Notes: generated by a model not told the origin, from the letters alone. Shown: positions 42,843 through 52,695, numbered from the stretch's first letter. The stretch: DNA of 64,000 bases from Cohnella phaseoli (GCF_003386235.1 NZ_QRDZ01000017.1:124001-188000), one strand, 5' to 3'. A program made the numbers and translations.

Positions 42843-43778
42843 TTGATGATGAATGCAAAAAATAAGACTCAGAGTGCGTTCGTGCGATTGAAGAAGCAGA
42901 TGACGTATCAAAGCATGGTGTGGATCGGTCTAGGATTCACGTTGGTTTTTGCGTACCTCCCCATGTTTGGGATCGTTGCCGCTTTTGAGAAATACACGTT
43001 TCGCAAAGGTTTTTTCGGAAGCGAATGGGTAGGATTAGATAATTTTGCACGTTTTTTTCATGATCCGGATCTTGCAAGAATTATCGGAAACACGATAAGC
43101 ATGGGCCTGTTGAATCTTCTGATTTGTTTTCCGCTGCCGATCCTGTTCGCCATTCTGTTGAACGAAATCAGAAATGGCCCTTTCAAGAGAATCGTCCAAA
43201 CCGCCAGCTCATTTCCCAATTTTATATCATGGGTCATCGTATCCGTACTGCTCATCACTTTGCTTTCACCGGACAGCGGCATCGTGAATCGACTTTTGGT
43301 CAATTTCGGTTTGGTCGATAAACCGATCCTGTTTTTGGGATGGCCGGAGTATTACTGGTGGATCGCCATTCTTTCCAACGCGTGGAAGGGGACCGGCTGG
43401 ACGGCGATTATTTATTTGGCAGCCATAACTGGCATCGATAGAAGCATCTATGAAGCGTCCGAGCTTGACGGCGCCAATCGATTCCAGAAAGCATGGTACA
43501 TTACGGTACCGTCCATCATGCCGACCATAGGGATTATGCTTGTTTTGACTATCGGCGGCCTACTGGGCGTAGGCTTCGATCAGGCTCTTCTGCTGGGGAA
43601 CACGATTAACGAACCCAAGTCCAACGTTCTTCAATATTACATTTACCAGAAAGGTCTCATTACGGGTGATTTTTCTTATGCCACTGCGATGGGACTTGTG
43701 GTATCGGTAATTTCCTTGGGGCTAATGCTCTTCGCCAATTTCGTCAGCAAAAAAACGAAAGATGTAGGAGTGATGTAG
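42843..43778 (+). CDS. Sugar ABC transporter permease, LplB-type
   Basis: A 311-residue permease with helices at about 23-48, 80-103, 120-140 and beyond. Diagnostic LplB features are GLDNFARFFHDPDL, WKGTGWTAIIYLAAITGIDRSIYEASELDGANRFQ (EAA loop) and GFDQALLLGN. It forms the channel with the YtcP-type permease that begins 2 bp after its stop. The same family occurs at the left edge of the window (1-433). Confidence 0.93.
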   Translation: MMMNAKNKTQSAFVRLKKQMTYQSMVWIGLGFTLVFAYLPMFGIVAAFEKYTFRKGFFGSEWVGLDNFARFFHDPDLARIIGNTISMGLLNLLICFPLPILFAILLNEIRNGPFKRIVQTASSFPNFISWVIVSVLLITLLSPDSGIVNRLLVNFGLVDKPILFLGWPEYYWWIAILSNAWKGTGWTAIIYLAAITGIDRSIYEASELDGANRFQKAWYITVPSIMPTIGIMLVLTIGGLLGVGFDQALLLGNTINEPKSNVLQYYIYQKGLITGDFSYATAMGLVVSVISLGLMLFANFVSKKTKDVGVM

Positions 43779-43780
43779 GC

Positions 43781-44686
43781 TTGGCGGCAAATAACAGGAG
43801 AGAGAATAAAAAAAGCGTTTTCGATCTCCTTAACTATTTTTACATGCTTATTATCTTGCTTTTAACCGTGTACCCGTTCTACTACTGCCTCGTTTTGGCG
43901 TTCAATGAAGGGACGGACGCCTTAAGAGGCGGAATCTACTTATGGCCAAGGAAATTCGTGCTGGACAATTTCAGCTTTATTTTGGGGAACGATCTGCTGC
44001 TGACAGCTGCCAAGAATTCGCTGCTTAGGACATTGTTTGGCACTACGCTGAGCGTCGCTTTAAATGCCCTCGTCGCCTATGGGCTTAGTAAGCAATTCCT
44101 GGCGGGGAGAAAGTTTTACCTCTTATTGTTCGCCGTCACGATGTATATTAGCGGCGGATTAATCCCCTCCTATATCATCATGGGCAAGTTGGGGCTTATC
44201 GACAGTTTTCTGATCTATATTTTGCCTGGAGCCTTCAACTTCTTCTATACCCTGCTTCTGATGGCTTACTATCAGGCGATTCCGGATTCGCTTGTCGAAT
44301 CGGCGGAGATGGACGGGGCGGGCAACTACTATATCTTCTATAAAATCATATTGCCGCTTTCGCTTCCGGTTATTGCGACAGTCGCCCTCTTCGCGGGGGT
44401 GGAACAATGGAACAATTATCTGGACACGATGATCTATACCAAGTCGTCCAGCCTGGAAACGCTGCAGAGCATCATGAGAAAGCTGATTAACGAGGCGGAC
44501 ATTTACAATAAAATGCAGGAGGAGATGTCCAAACACGGAGTGACCTCCAGTTTTCAAGCCGCCGTCTCTCCGTTCACCATACGAGTAGCGACCATGATCG
44601 TGACTACATTGCCCATTATGTTTCTGTATCCGTTTCTGCAAAGATATTTCGTAAAAGGAATCATGATTGGCGCCATTAAAGGGTGA
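43781..44686 (+). CDS. Sugar ABC transporter permease, YtcP/LplC-type
   Basis: A 301-residue permease that starts with TTG only 2 bp after the preceding stop; its ribosome site (AGGAG, 43766-43770) lies inside the previous gene, so translation is probably coupled. It has the EAA loop (ESAEMDGAGNYYIFYKIILP) and ends with RYFVKGIMIGAIKG. It completes the LplA-B-C type importer. Confidence 0.92.
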   Translation: MAANNRRENKKSVFDLLNYFYMLIILLLTVYPFYYCLVLAFNEGTDALRGGIYLWPRKFVLDNFSFILGNDLLLTAAKNSLLRTLFGTTLSVALNALVAYGLSKQFLAGRKFYLLLFAVTMYISGGLIPSYIIMGKLGLIDSFLIYILPGAFNFFYTLLLMAYYQAIPDSLVESAEMDGAGNYYIFYKIILPLSLPVIATVALFAGVEQWNNYLDTMIYTKSSSLETLQSIMRKLINEADIYNKMQEEMSKHGVTSSFQAAVSPFTIRVATMIVTTLPIMFLYPFLQRYFVKGIMIGAIKG

Positions 44687-44756
44687 TGCAATCGAATCAA
44701 ACGATGTTGGCCGAGCACCGCAGTCAGGTCGGCGAAAAAAATAGGAGGGAATGCAA

Positions 44757-47402
44757 GTGGTAAGAAATCGAATGGCAGTGGAATGGAGCAAGGGGCCGGT
44801 GAAAGGCGGCATATCCGTGACCGGAGGAACGATCGTCGAAGAGAAGATCGTCAAGGGGAGCGGCGGCGTGTCGCAAGGCAGCTTCTCGACGGACGGCGAG
44901 GCGATCCGGCTCGAATTTGTTGTCGAGACAACATCCGGAGAGGAGAGTACGAATTCGGCTATCGTTACGATCGATACGGAGGAGAATCCGTTCAGCTTCT
45001 TCTTGCGCGATGTTCACAAGCAATATCCGATCTATATTCCGGCATATGGGGTTGCCGTTACCGAAGCGGAGGACGGACGCACCTACGGGCAGATCGAAGA
45101 GGACATTCGGTCGAAAGGGCAGCTCAGCAACCTGCAGCAAATCGACGCCGAGCCGGAGGAGAGCTACGAGCAGGCTGCCGTCCATACGCGCGAGCTGCCG
45201 TGTGAGACGTGGCTCGGCTTATCGCGGGACATGCGGATTTTCGGAATTGGCTTCCGCGGCGTCGGCGGAGAGGAACCGGAACGGTTGTGGGACTGGGTCC
45301 AGCCGCGGTTTCATGGCTTCGAGACGACGCTGCCGGAGACTGAGGATAAGCCGGTCCGCTATCGGTATTTGCTGGGGCGCGGCATCGGCTGTGTGGCGAG
45401 CGTATCGCGACGGCTGGAGAACGGTGTGCTGCCGATTCTGCACGCGTCGATTGTCGACGATGACATTACGTACAGCACCGTATCGTTCGCTTCTTACGAA
45501 TCGAGTCCCTTGAATGAGCAAGCGCTTTCAGGAACGGATTACCTGGTGGCGGACGGCTTTGGCCACGGCCATATGCTGACAGAGGCGCAGACGGAACGCC
45601 GAAACGAACGGCTCGAGCGGGAGATGAACCGGGAAGAGGAGACAGTGCTGTATTTCCGCGCGGTGGCGACGAATACGGCCAAGGTTCCGCGATACGCCTG
45701 GTTCAAAAATCCGATCCCAAACGCTTTCGTGTTAAATAACGACAAACATTACATGTTCGACGGCCGTAACGGGTTCGTAAAGTTTTCGGACGACCGTATC
45801 TGCTGCGTATCCAAGCTGAACGGTCAGCCGCTGACGCAAGAGGAGACGGCGATATTGATCCTTCCGGGGGAGACCGCCGTTTATGAATTTTATTTGCCGC
45901 ATCGACCGATTACGCAAGCTCGCGCCGGGCAGCTGATCAGACAAAGCTTCGATTCGCGGCTCGAGGAATGCCGCGCTTTCTGGAACGGCAAGCTCGCCCG
46001 CGCCGCCCGCATTAAGGTGCCGGAACAGCGGCTGGATGAGATGATCCGCGCTGGCTTGCTGCATCTCGATCTTATCTCCTACGGCTCGGAACCGAACGGA
46101 ACGATCGCTCCGATGATCGGTGTCTATACGGCAATCGGCTCGGAGAGCTCGCCGATCGTGCAGTTTTTCGAGTCTATGGGATGGAGCGAAGTGGCGGCGC
46201 GGTCGCTGCAATTTTTCCTCGACAAGCAGCATGACGACGGGTTCATTCAAAATTTCGGCGGATACATGCTGGAAACGGGAGCCGCGCTTTGGAGCTTCGG
46301 GGAGCATTACCGCTATACACGGGACGAAGCCTGGCTGGCCTCGATTAAGGAGAAGCTGCTGAAGGCGTTTGATTATCTGGTCGCCTGGCGTAATCGCAAC
46401 AAGACCGAGGAGCTCCGCGGCCGGGGATACGGCATGCTGGAAGGGAAAACGGCCGATCCCGAAGACCCGTTTCACTCTTTCATGCTGAATGGATACGCAT
46501 ATCTTGGGATGAGTCGACTGGCTGAGATGCTAGAGGCTACCGATCCGGCCACAGCCGAACGCATTGCCGCAGAGGCGGCGGAGCTTAAAGCGGATATTCG
46601 CATCGCCTTCTTCCGGGCGATGGCATTGTCGCCGGTCGTTCCGCTGGCCGACGGCAGCTGGGTGCCTACCGCGCCGCCTTGGGTCGAACATCGAGGGCCG
46701 CTGTCTCTGTACGCCGAAAGTGCCAAGTGGCTGACGCACGGCTCGATCGTCGCCCGCGATTCGCTGCTCGGCCCGCTATATCTCGTGTTCCAGGAAGTAC
46801 TCGGAGCCGACGAGCCGGCCGCTGAGTTCCTGCTCCAGTTCCATAACGAGCTGATGTGCATCCGAAATGTAGCGCTCAGCCAGCCCTATTACAGCATTCA
46901 TCCGTTTGTGCATCTTCTGCGCGGCGAAGTGAAGCCGTTCCTGAAGGCGTATTACAACGGCTTCGCCGGATTGGCCGACAGGGAAACGTACACGTTCTGG
47001 GAGCATTATTTTCACGCGAGCCCGCATAAGACGCACGAAGAAGCTTGGTTCCTGATGCAAACCCGCTGGATGCTCTATAAAGAAGATGGGCAGACACTGA
47101 ACCTGTTGCCCGGCGTTCCGAGAAAATGGCTTGAGCACGGCAAGGAAATCGAGCTGAACGGGGTCGCCACTTACTTCGGACCTGTCAACCTGCATGTGGA
47201 ATCGCAGCTCGAGAAAGGGGTGATATTCGCCACGATCGAATGTGCGACGAATCGCAAACCGCAGACAGTGCGCCTGAGCCTTCCCCATCCGGAAGGGAGA
47301 AGACCGCGAAGCGTAACCGGTACGGGAGTCCGTATATCCGAACAGGAAACGGTAACAGTAGATTCGTTTGACGGCAGTGTCAAGCTCGAATTGCATTTCT
47401 GA
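44757..47402 (+). CDS. Large glycoside-hydrolase-like protein with six-hairpin domain
   Basis: About 881 residues. GGAGGG (44744-44749) is 7 nt before GTG 44757, and only about one base before ATG 44751, so I favour the GTG. There is no signal peptide. The N-terminal third is beta-rich; from about residue 420 an (alpha/alpha)6-type catalytic domain appears (DEMIRAGLLHLDLISYG, FFLDKQHDDGFIQNFGGYMLETGAALWSFGEHY, FWEHYFHASPHKTHEEAWFL), ending in a small beta sandwich (LLPGVPRKWLEHGKEIELNG). The layout resembles GH65/GH95/GH78-like enzymes, but I cannot name the family or bond. It probably cleaves the imported oligosaccharide in the cytoplasm. Confidence 0.7.
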   Translation: MVRNRMAVEWSKGPVKGGISVTGGTIVEEKIVKGSGGVSQGSFSTDGEAIRLEFVVETTSGEESTNSAIVTIDTEENPFSFFLRDVHKQYPIYIPAYGVAVTEAEDGRTYGQIEEDIRSKGQLSNLQQIDAEPEESYEQAAVHTRELPCETWLGLSRDMRIFGIGFRGVGGEEPERLWDWVQPRFHGFETTLPETEDKPVRYRYLLGRGIGCVASVSRRLENGVLPILHASIVDDDITYSTVSFASYESSPLNEQALSGTDYLVADGFGHGHMLTEAQTERRNERLEREMNREEETVLYFRAVATNTAKVPRYAWFKNPIPNAFVLNNDKHYMFDGRNGFVKFSDDRICCVSKLNGQPLTQEETAILILPGETAVYEFYLPHRPITQARAGQLIRQSFDSRLEECRAFWNGKLARAARIKVPEQRLDEMIRAGLLHLDLISYGSEPNGTIAPMIGVYTAIGSESSPIVQFFESMGWSEVAARSLQFFLDKQHDDGFIQNFGGYMLETGAALWSFGEHYRYTRDEAWLASIKEKLLKAFDYLVAWRNRNKTEELRGRGYGMLEGKTADPEDPFHSFMLNGYAYLGMSRLAEMLEATDPATAERIAAEAAELKADIRIAFFRAMALSPVVPLADGSWVPTAPPWVEHRGPLSLYAESAKWLTHGSIVARDSLLGPLYLVFQEVLGADEPAAEFLLQFHNELMCIRNVALSQPYYSIHPFVHLLRGEVKPFLKAYYNGFAGLADRETYTFWEHYFHASPHKTHEEAWFLMQTRWMLYKEDGQTLNLLPGVPRKWLEHGKEIELNGVATYFGPVNLHVESQLEKGVIFATIECATNRKPQTVRLSLPHPEGRRPRSVTGTGVRISEQETVTVDSFDGSVKLELHF

Positions 47403-47434
47403 TTCTTTACACGAATAAGGAGAGGAAGCGTCAA

Positions 47435-48601
47435 ATGACACTGCCGATTGGCTTTTGGGTTTCGCCGCCGAAACACGAATTATCGCTAGCTAGATTCCAG
47501 GAAATCCGCGATGCCGGTTTTACGCATATTAACGATTTTAATAACTGGGAAGGAGAAACGGATGGCATTCGAGTATCTATGGACTATGCCTGGCAGTGCG
47601 GCTTGAAATACATCGTAAACGATGCTCGCGTGACGAAGCTCGAAGACGAGGAGCAACTTGCCCAGTTTGTTCAGGAGTTTAGCGATCATCCGGCTTATCT
47701 GGGCCACTACTTGTACGATGAACCGGGAGTGGCCATGTTCGATCGTCTCGGCAGCATTGCCGAGAGGTATTACAAAATTGTCCCTTCAGGCATGGCCTAT
47801 ATCAACCTGTATCCGACGTATGCTTCACCTTCGACGCAGTTGGGCGACACCTATCCGAATTACCTGGACAAGTACTGCCGCAAAGTAAAGCTGACGGTAT
47901 TGTCTTATGACCATTACCCGTTATGGGTTGCGCAACCGGAACAGGCAACTGGCATTAGCGCCGATTATTTCGACAATTTGCAGCAAATCAGGAATAAATC
48001 GTTGGAAATCGGAATTCCATTTTGGGTGTTCATTCAAACGGTAGCGATTGATAATTTTTTACGGGCCCCCACCGCTGAGGAACTGCTGTGGCAGGTGAAT
48101 ATGAGCTTGGCCTACGGAGCGAAAGGCATACAGTACTTTACCTATTGGACGCCAAGCGATGCAAATGGAGAAGTTTTCGGAGAAGCCATGATCGATCGGC
48201 AGGGAAACCGGACAGAACGCTACGAGGAAGTTCGCCGGATCAATCAGCAATTAAAGGATATGGGAGCCGTTCTGATTAATTGCAAGTCAGTGGACGTTAT
48301 TCACAAAGACGGGCATCTGTCCAAGGATAGTCGCATCGCTCTAAACCCGTTCTTGGAAATTGAAGGCGATCCCATAGTTATCGGATGCTTGGAAGATAAT
48401 TTGGGGTTCCGGAAGTGGATGATTGTGAACAAAAGCTTTCAACAATCCGCGACCATTCGGTTAAACGTAGAAGCGAACTGTTTGCAAAGTTTGTCGGTGT
48501 GGCGCAACGGCGTCCGGCATCGGCTCCATCATGCGGACGGGGAACAGTGGATTCGCCTCGATCTAATGCCGGGAGAAGGACAATTGTTGGAATCGCTATG
48601 A
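47435..48601 (+). CDS. Glycoside-hydrolase-like TIM-barrel protein, cytoplasmic
   Basis: A 388-residue protein without signal peptide. A (beta/alpha)8 barrel is suggested by regular strands: IGFWVSPP, FTHINDFN, YIVNDAR, LGHYLYDEPG, YINLYPTYA, VLSYDHYP, FWVFIQTV and IQYFTYWTP. The Glu in YDEP and the Asp/His in YDHYP are candidate catalytic residues. A small C-terminal beta domain follows. The next gene encodes a secreted relative with the same barrel strands interrupted by inserted modules, so the pair may attack the same glycan outside and inside the cell. Family not identified with certainty. Confidence 0.65.
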   Translation: MTLPIGFWVSPPKHELSLARFQEIRDAGFTHINDFNNWEGETDGIRVSMDYAWQCGLKYIVNDARVTKLEDEEQLAQFVQEFSDHPAYLGHYLYDEPGVAMFDRLGSIAERYYKIVPSGMAYINLYPTYASPSTQLGDTYPNYLDKYCRKVKLTVLSYDHYPLWVAQPEQATGISADYFDNLQQIRNKSLEIGIPFWVFIQTVAIDNFLRAPTAEELLWQVNMSLAYGAKGIQYFTYWTPSDANGEVFGEAMIDRQGNRTERYEEVRRINQQLKDMGAVLINCKSVDVIHKDGHLSKDSRIALNPFLEIEGDPIVIGCLEDNLGFRKWMIVNKSFQQSATIRLNVEANCLQSLSVWRNGVRHRLHHADGEQWIRLDLMPGEGQLLESL

Positions 48602-48624
48602 TGGATAATAAAGGAGACGATACG

Positions 48625-50733
48625 ATGAGAAAAAGTGTCATGGCTGTTGTTGTCGCAGTGCTATGTCTCGTTACTTTTTCTTCGCAGGCGCGTGCATATG
48701 TACCGGAGATTACGCCGTTTCCAATCGGCGTCTATTGGTCGCCGGATTCCGAACATACGACAGATGCGCGGTATCAGGAAATCAAGGATATGAACGCCAA
48801 CGTCGTGTTTGCTTCGAATGGCGTGGATACGCTCGATGAGGTGGACACGGCGCTTACCCATGCTGCCAACAATGGTTTGGTCGTGATAGCCTCAGATCTG
48901 AGATTGGCTTGGAGAACGAACGTACTGTCCCAAACCATCCAAGGGTCTACGGTATTTGTTCGGAACAACAATCCGATCGGGCAAACGTTCAAAACGCCAA
49001 GCGGCACGGGCTGGGGGCTTAACACTGTCGAGCTCGGCATCGACAAAACATTTTGGCCGTCCGATACAACGTTAACGCTCTCGATCTACGACAGTCCGAG
49101 CAAAACAACTTTGATTGGAAGCGATTCGATTACGGGAAGCGGAAGCACCGATTTCCCGGTGTTCGGCATTTATAAAACCATCAACTCCAATTCCACCTAT
49201 TATATGGAGTTGACCAGCAACAGTCCGAATAATGTAGCGATAAGACTCGGCAACGCTTATGCCGACGGCCAATTGTACGAGAACGGAGTCGCGACCGCCC
49301 AAGACCTATATTTCAAAGTTTCATTTTCCCAATTGGTTTACAATGACGGCGGGAAGCCTTCCAACACGGAAATCGACGATGTTGCCAACCACTTTACAAC
49401 TAATGCCGCTTTCCAGGGCTACAATATTTACGATGAACCGTCCGCCGCGATTATGACGCGCATTCAAGACACTATGATGAGATTGAGGCAAACCGATCCG
49501 AATCATATGACCTTCGTGAATCTGTTTCCGACTTACGCCACGCCGGAGCAGCTAGGATTAACGGAGCAAACAGGCGCTTATGTCACTTCCGCCCAGCCAT
49601 TGGGACAAACCTTCAAGACCAAGCCTAATCAAACGACGATATCCACGATCCAGATGTGGATAGACGACACCCAGTGGTCCGCGAATGAAGAATTAACTTT
49701 GTCGCTTTGGAATTCTCCTTCCAAAACAAGCTTGATCGCCCAGAAAACGCTGAATGGCGCATCCAACAACTGGGTTACGTTCACCTTAAACGCCAGCGTA
49801 AGTCCGGACACCTCTTACTATTTCGAGCTTACCCATAATGGCGGAGGAAACAATTCGGTCGGATGGGTGATTCATTCCTTGATCGGCGACAATTGGACCA
49901 ACGACGGTACAGCGTATGTCGCAGGTACGCCCATGAATACTGATTTTTGGTTTACCATCAACCAGAATATACAGGGCGGCACGTATGAAGACTATGTCTA
50001 CCGCTGGGTCAGAAAGCTGCCGGATGTACTCGTGTTCGATCATTATCCGTTCCGTATCGGCGGGGGGATAACTAGCGATTATTATAGCAATCTGGAGATC
50101 ATTAGACGCCAGGCTTTGGCCGGCGGGGTCGATTTCTGGTCCTTTATTCAGTCCATCGGGATTAATGGTTATTTAAGGGTTCCGAATGAGGCGGAAATGA
50201 GGTGCCAAATCTACACTAACCTCGCTTACGGAGCAAAGGGATATATATACTTTACGTATTGGACGCCGTGGTCGGGGGGAACGGAGGCTTTCCGTGACGG
50301 GCTCATTTTACCGGATGGCACGAAAAATACTTCCTATACGTGGGCGCAAACGCTGAACGCTGAAGTCTTGCAACTCGGTCCCAAGCTCATGTCGTTGACT
50401 TCACAGGCGGTCTATCACACAGGAACGCTGCCGAACAGCACAACTGCGCTCCCCGCAAGCTTTTTCATGCAGCCTACCGGCACAGCGGAACCGCTCGTGT
50501 TCGGATACTTTACAGATGACAGCGGGCGCAAGTATGTGATGGTTACGAACCGGGATATCACCAATTCAAGAACAGTTTCGTTTTCGTTTTCTCCGCTTCC
50601 GAGCACAGTGAAAGAAATATCGAAGGTGAACGGGAACGAAGTCGCTACCGATTACAATAATACGACGGGACAAATGTCCGCAACCTTGGCGCCTGGTGAA
50701 GGGAAGCTATTCGTTCTCCCTAACGGTTATTGA
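48625..50733 (+). CDS. Secreted TIM-barrel glycoside-hydrolase-like protein with two inserted modules
   Basis: I use ATG 48625 (AAGGAG 8 nt upstream); the frame is open to 48415 within the previous gene. The 702-residue product has a Sec signal peptide (cleavage near SQARA-YVP). Its barrel strands (IGVYWSP, NVVFASNG, VIASDLRL, YNIYDEPS, FVNLFPTYA, VLVFDHYPF, FWSFIQSI, IYFTYWTP) align with those of the protein at 47435. Two beta-rich modules of about 120-125 residues interrupt the barrel, one after DLRLAWR and one after YATPEQLGL. They share IGQTFKT / LGQTFKT, LTLSIYDSPSKTTLI / LTLSLWNSPSKTSLI and YYMELT / YYFELT. They are probably carbohydrate-binding. Confidence 0.75.
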   Translation: MRKSVMAVVVAVLCLVTFSSQARAYVPEITPFPIGVYWSPDSEHTTDARYQEIKDMNANVVFASNGVDTLDEVDTALTHAANNGLVVIASDLRLAWRTNVLSQTIQGSTVFVRNNNPIGQTFKTPSGTGWGLNTVELGIDKTFWPSDTTLTLSIYDSPSKTTLIGSDSITGSGSTDFPVFGIYKTINSNSTYYMELTSNSPNNVAIRLGNAYADGQLYENGVATAQDLYFKVSFSQLVYNDGGKPSNTEIDDVANHFTTNAAFQGYNIYDEPSAAIMTRIQDTMMRLRQTDPNHMTFVNLFPTYATPEQLGLTEQTGAYVTSAQPLGQTFKTKPNQTTISTIQMWIDDTQWSANEELTLSLWNSPSKTSLIAQKTLNGASNNWVTFTLNASVSPDTSYYFELTHNGGGNNSVGWVIHSLIGDNWTNDGTAYVAGTPMNTDFWFTINQNIQGGTYEDYVYRWVRKLPDVLVFDHYPFRIGGGITSDYYSNLEIIRRQALAGGVDFWSFIQSIGINGYLRVPNEAEMRCQIYTNLAYGAKGYIYFTYWTPWSGGTEAFRDGLILPDGTKNTSYTWAQTLNAEVLQLGPKLMSLTSQAVYHTGTLPNSTTALPASFFMQPTGTAEPLVFGYFTDDSGRKYVMVTNRDITNSRTVSFSFSPLPSTVKEISKVNGNEVATDYNNTTGQMSATLAPGEGKLFVLPNGY

Positions 50734-50781
50734 ATCGCAAAGGCTGTCTTTCATGTTTAACGATAAATTTGAAATGATACT

Positions 50782-50838
50782 CAACAAGTAACGGATAGAG
50801 ATTCAGATGTTTTCTGAACCTCTATCCGTTACTTGTTG
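50782..50838. terminator. Long perfect hairpin between convergent genes
   Basis: A 19-bp perfect stem (50782-50800 with 50820-50838) encloses a second stem TTCAG/CTGAA. It lies between the plus-strand glycan gene and the minus-strand arsC gene. No clear T-run exists on either side; it probably acts as a bidirectional terminator or RNA end. Confidence 0.7.
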
Positions 50839-50846
50839 CCGTCCTT

Positions 50847-51266
50847 TTAACCTTCACGAACGAATTGCTCAACGCGCGACTTGATGGCATCGCGTACTGA
50901 ACGGAACTGATCCATTATTTCTTCTTCCGTCCCAGTCGCTTTAGCGGGATCGTCGAAGCCCCAGTGCCATTTGAAGACGTTCGGGTTGGAGATGACAGGG
51001 CAATGCTCATCGGCATGTCCGCACAGTGTGATGACATAGGTTGCTCGATTTAAAGTCTCCGGATCGATGACGTTGGAGGTATTCGTAGAGATGTCGACGC
51101 CGGATTCTGCCATGACTTCAACTGCGCGTGGGTTCAGTCCATGTGCTTCAAGTCCCGCGCTTTTCACTTCATAGAGATGGAAGCCTATAAAATTCAAAAA
51201 TCCGTCCGCCATTTGGCTTCGGCAAGAGTTGCCCGTACAAAGAAAATATACAAGTGGTTTTTCCAT
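50847..51266 (-). CDS. arsC: Arsenate reductase, thioredoxin-coupled
   Basis: A 139-residue enzyme of the low-molecular-weight phosphatase type (pI258 ArsC group). The catalytic loop CTGNSCR has Cys-10 and Arg-16; the redox relay Cys-82 and Cys-89 (LCGHADEHCPV) and the HWGFDDPA segment are all present. It reduces arsenate to arsenite using thioredoxin. It lies 45 bp after arsB on the same strand, so arsenite made here is exported by that pump. Confidence 0.95.
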   Translation of the reverse strand: MEKPLVYFLCTGNSCRSQMADGFLNFIGFHLYEVKSAGLEAHGLNPRAVEVMAESGVDISTNTSNVIDPETLNRATYVITLCGHADEHCPVISNPNVFKWHWGFDDPAKATGTEEEIMDQFRSVRDAIKSRVEQFVREG

Positions 51267-51311
51267 TGTGTCATTCTCCTTTAGGTTTAAGGTGTATTGT
51301 ATTTAATGATA

Positions 51312-52601
51312 TTAATTAATAATCTTGATCCAGAGATAAAGGCTCGTCAGCGTGATAAAGAGGACGGGGACGGTCAGAATGATGCCGATCTTGAAGTAAT
51401 AGCCCCAACCGATTTTAACTCCCTTAGAATTAAGCACGTGCAGCCACAACAAGGTAGCCAGGGAACCGATCGGCGTTATTTTGGGCCCTAGATCAGATCC
51501 GATGACATTTGCGTAAATGAAGGCTTCACGAACAATGCCGGCTGCATCGGTGCCTTGAATAGCAAGCGCGTCAATCATAACAGTCGGCATGTTATTCATG
51601 ATTGAGGAGAGGAGGGCCGCGATAAATCCGGATCCCACCGTGGCCGCGAATAATCCCTGATCTCCGACCCAAACGAAAAGCTTTCCTAGCTCGTCGGTAA
51701 GACCGACATTGCGCAATCCGTACACCACGACATACATCCCGATCGAGAAGACAACAACCGCCCATGGAGCACCTTTAACGAGATTCCAGGTTTGAATCTC
51801 CTTACTTTGCCTAGCTAATAGGAGGAAGATGATGGCGGCAACGCCAGCGACAATGGAGACGGGGACGTTCATCAATTCACTTGTCAGATAGGCAACGAAC
51901 AAAACGGCCAAAATTATCCACGAAATCCGGAATAACCTCATATCCTTAATGGCTTCCTTTGGCTGCTTTAACTGAGTAAGATCATATTGCTTTGGGATGC
52001 TCTTCCTAAACATCAGGTACAGAACCAGCAAGCTTGCCGCAATCGAGAAGATCGTCGGAACGATCATACGACCTGCATACTCGGCGAATCCAATACCGAA
52101 AAAGTCCGAAGACACGATATTGACTAGGTTGCTGACGACGAGTGGAAGGGAGGCTGTATCCGAGATAAACCCGCTTGCCATAATAAAAGGGATAATCATT
52201 CGTTCATCGAACTTCAAAGCCCGAACCATGGCCAACACGATCGGCGTAAGGATCAACGCTGCTCCATCATTGGCGAAAAATGCGGCTACGGCAGCGCCTA
52301 GCAAAATGACGTAAATGAACATCAGGTTGCCGTCGCCTTTAGCAAACCGGGCCATATGCAGAGCAGCCCATTCGAAGAAGCCGATTTCATCCAAGATTAA
52401 CGAAATCAGAATCACTGCTACGAAAGCAAGCGTAGCATTCCATACGATTTGCGTCACATCCCAGACATCGCTCATATTCACAACCCCAAAGATTAATGCC
52501 AGGATAGCGCCGGCGCATGCAGACCATCCAATATTAAGTCCGCGAGGCTGCCAAATTACAAAAACCAAAGTAACAATGAAAATTCCTATTGCAATGATCA
52601 T
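51312..52601 (-). CDS. arsB: Arsenite efflux permease ArsB
   Basis: I start at ATG 52601, which has GGGGAGG immediately upstream on the minus strand; the frame extends to 52625 without support. The 429-residue protein has 11-12 membrane helices and typical ArsB segments: LDEIGFFEWAALHMARFAKG, FFANDGAALILTPIV, SGFISDTASLPLVVSNLVNI and NNMPTVMIDALAI. It exports arsenite/antimonite, driven by the proton gradient or by an ArsA ATPase (none nearby). Its promoter at 52653-52683 has the long spacer typical of MerR control, rather than an ArsR box. Confidence 0.95.
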   Translation of the reverse strand: MIIAIGIFIVTLVFVIWQPRGLNIGWSACAGAILALIFGVVNMSDVWDVTQIVWNATLAFVAVILISLILDEIGFFEWAALHMARFAKGDGNLMFIYVILLGAAVAAFFANDGAALILTPIVLAMVRALKFDERMIIPFIMASGFISDTASLPLVVSNLVNIVSSDFFGIGFAEYAGRMIVPTIFSIAASLLVLYLMFRKSIPKQYDLTQLKQPKEAIKDMRLFRISWIILAVLFVAYLTSELMNVPVSIVAGVAAIIFLLLARQSKEIQTWNLVKGAPWAVVVFSIGMYVVVYGLRNVGLTDELGKLFVWVGDQGLFAATVGSGFIAALLSSIMNNMPTVMIDALAIQGTDAAGIVREAFIYANVIGSDLGPKITPIGSLATLLWLHVLNSKGVKIGWGYYFKIGIILTVPVLFITLTSLYLWIKIIN

Positions 52602-52652
52602 GAATCCTCCCCTAAGTTGTCCCAAACCGATGGATATTGTATGCTGAGGAAA

Positions 52653-52683
52653 AGCATATCACTTCAAGTTAACTTGAAGTCAA
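52653..52683 (-). promoter_or_regulatory. MerR-type promoter of arsB-arsC with 20-bp palindrome
   Basis: On the minus strand, TTGACT (52683-52678) and TATGCT (52658-52653) are separated by 19 bp, the overlong spacer that needs MerR-type distortion. The spacer region carries the perfect palindrome ACTTCAAGTTAACTTGAAGT (plus coordinates 52661-52680). The same dyad lies 16 bp before the divergent merR gene, allowing autoregulation. Confidence 0.85.
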
Positions 52684-52695
52684 GGGGGGAGTTTC

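Noticed and set aside
50782..50838. Hairpin considered as a transposon inverted repeat end
   Set aside because: Both arms are contiguous around a short loop, with no transposase or second copy in the window.
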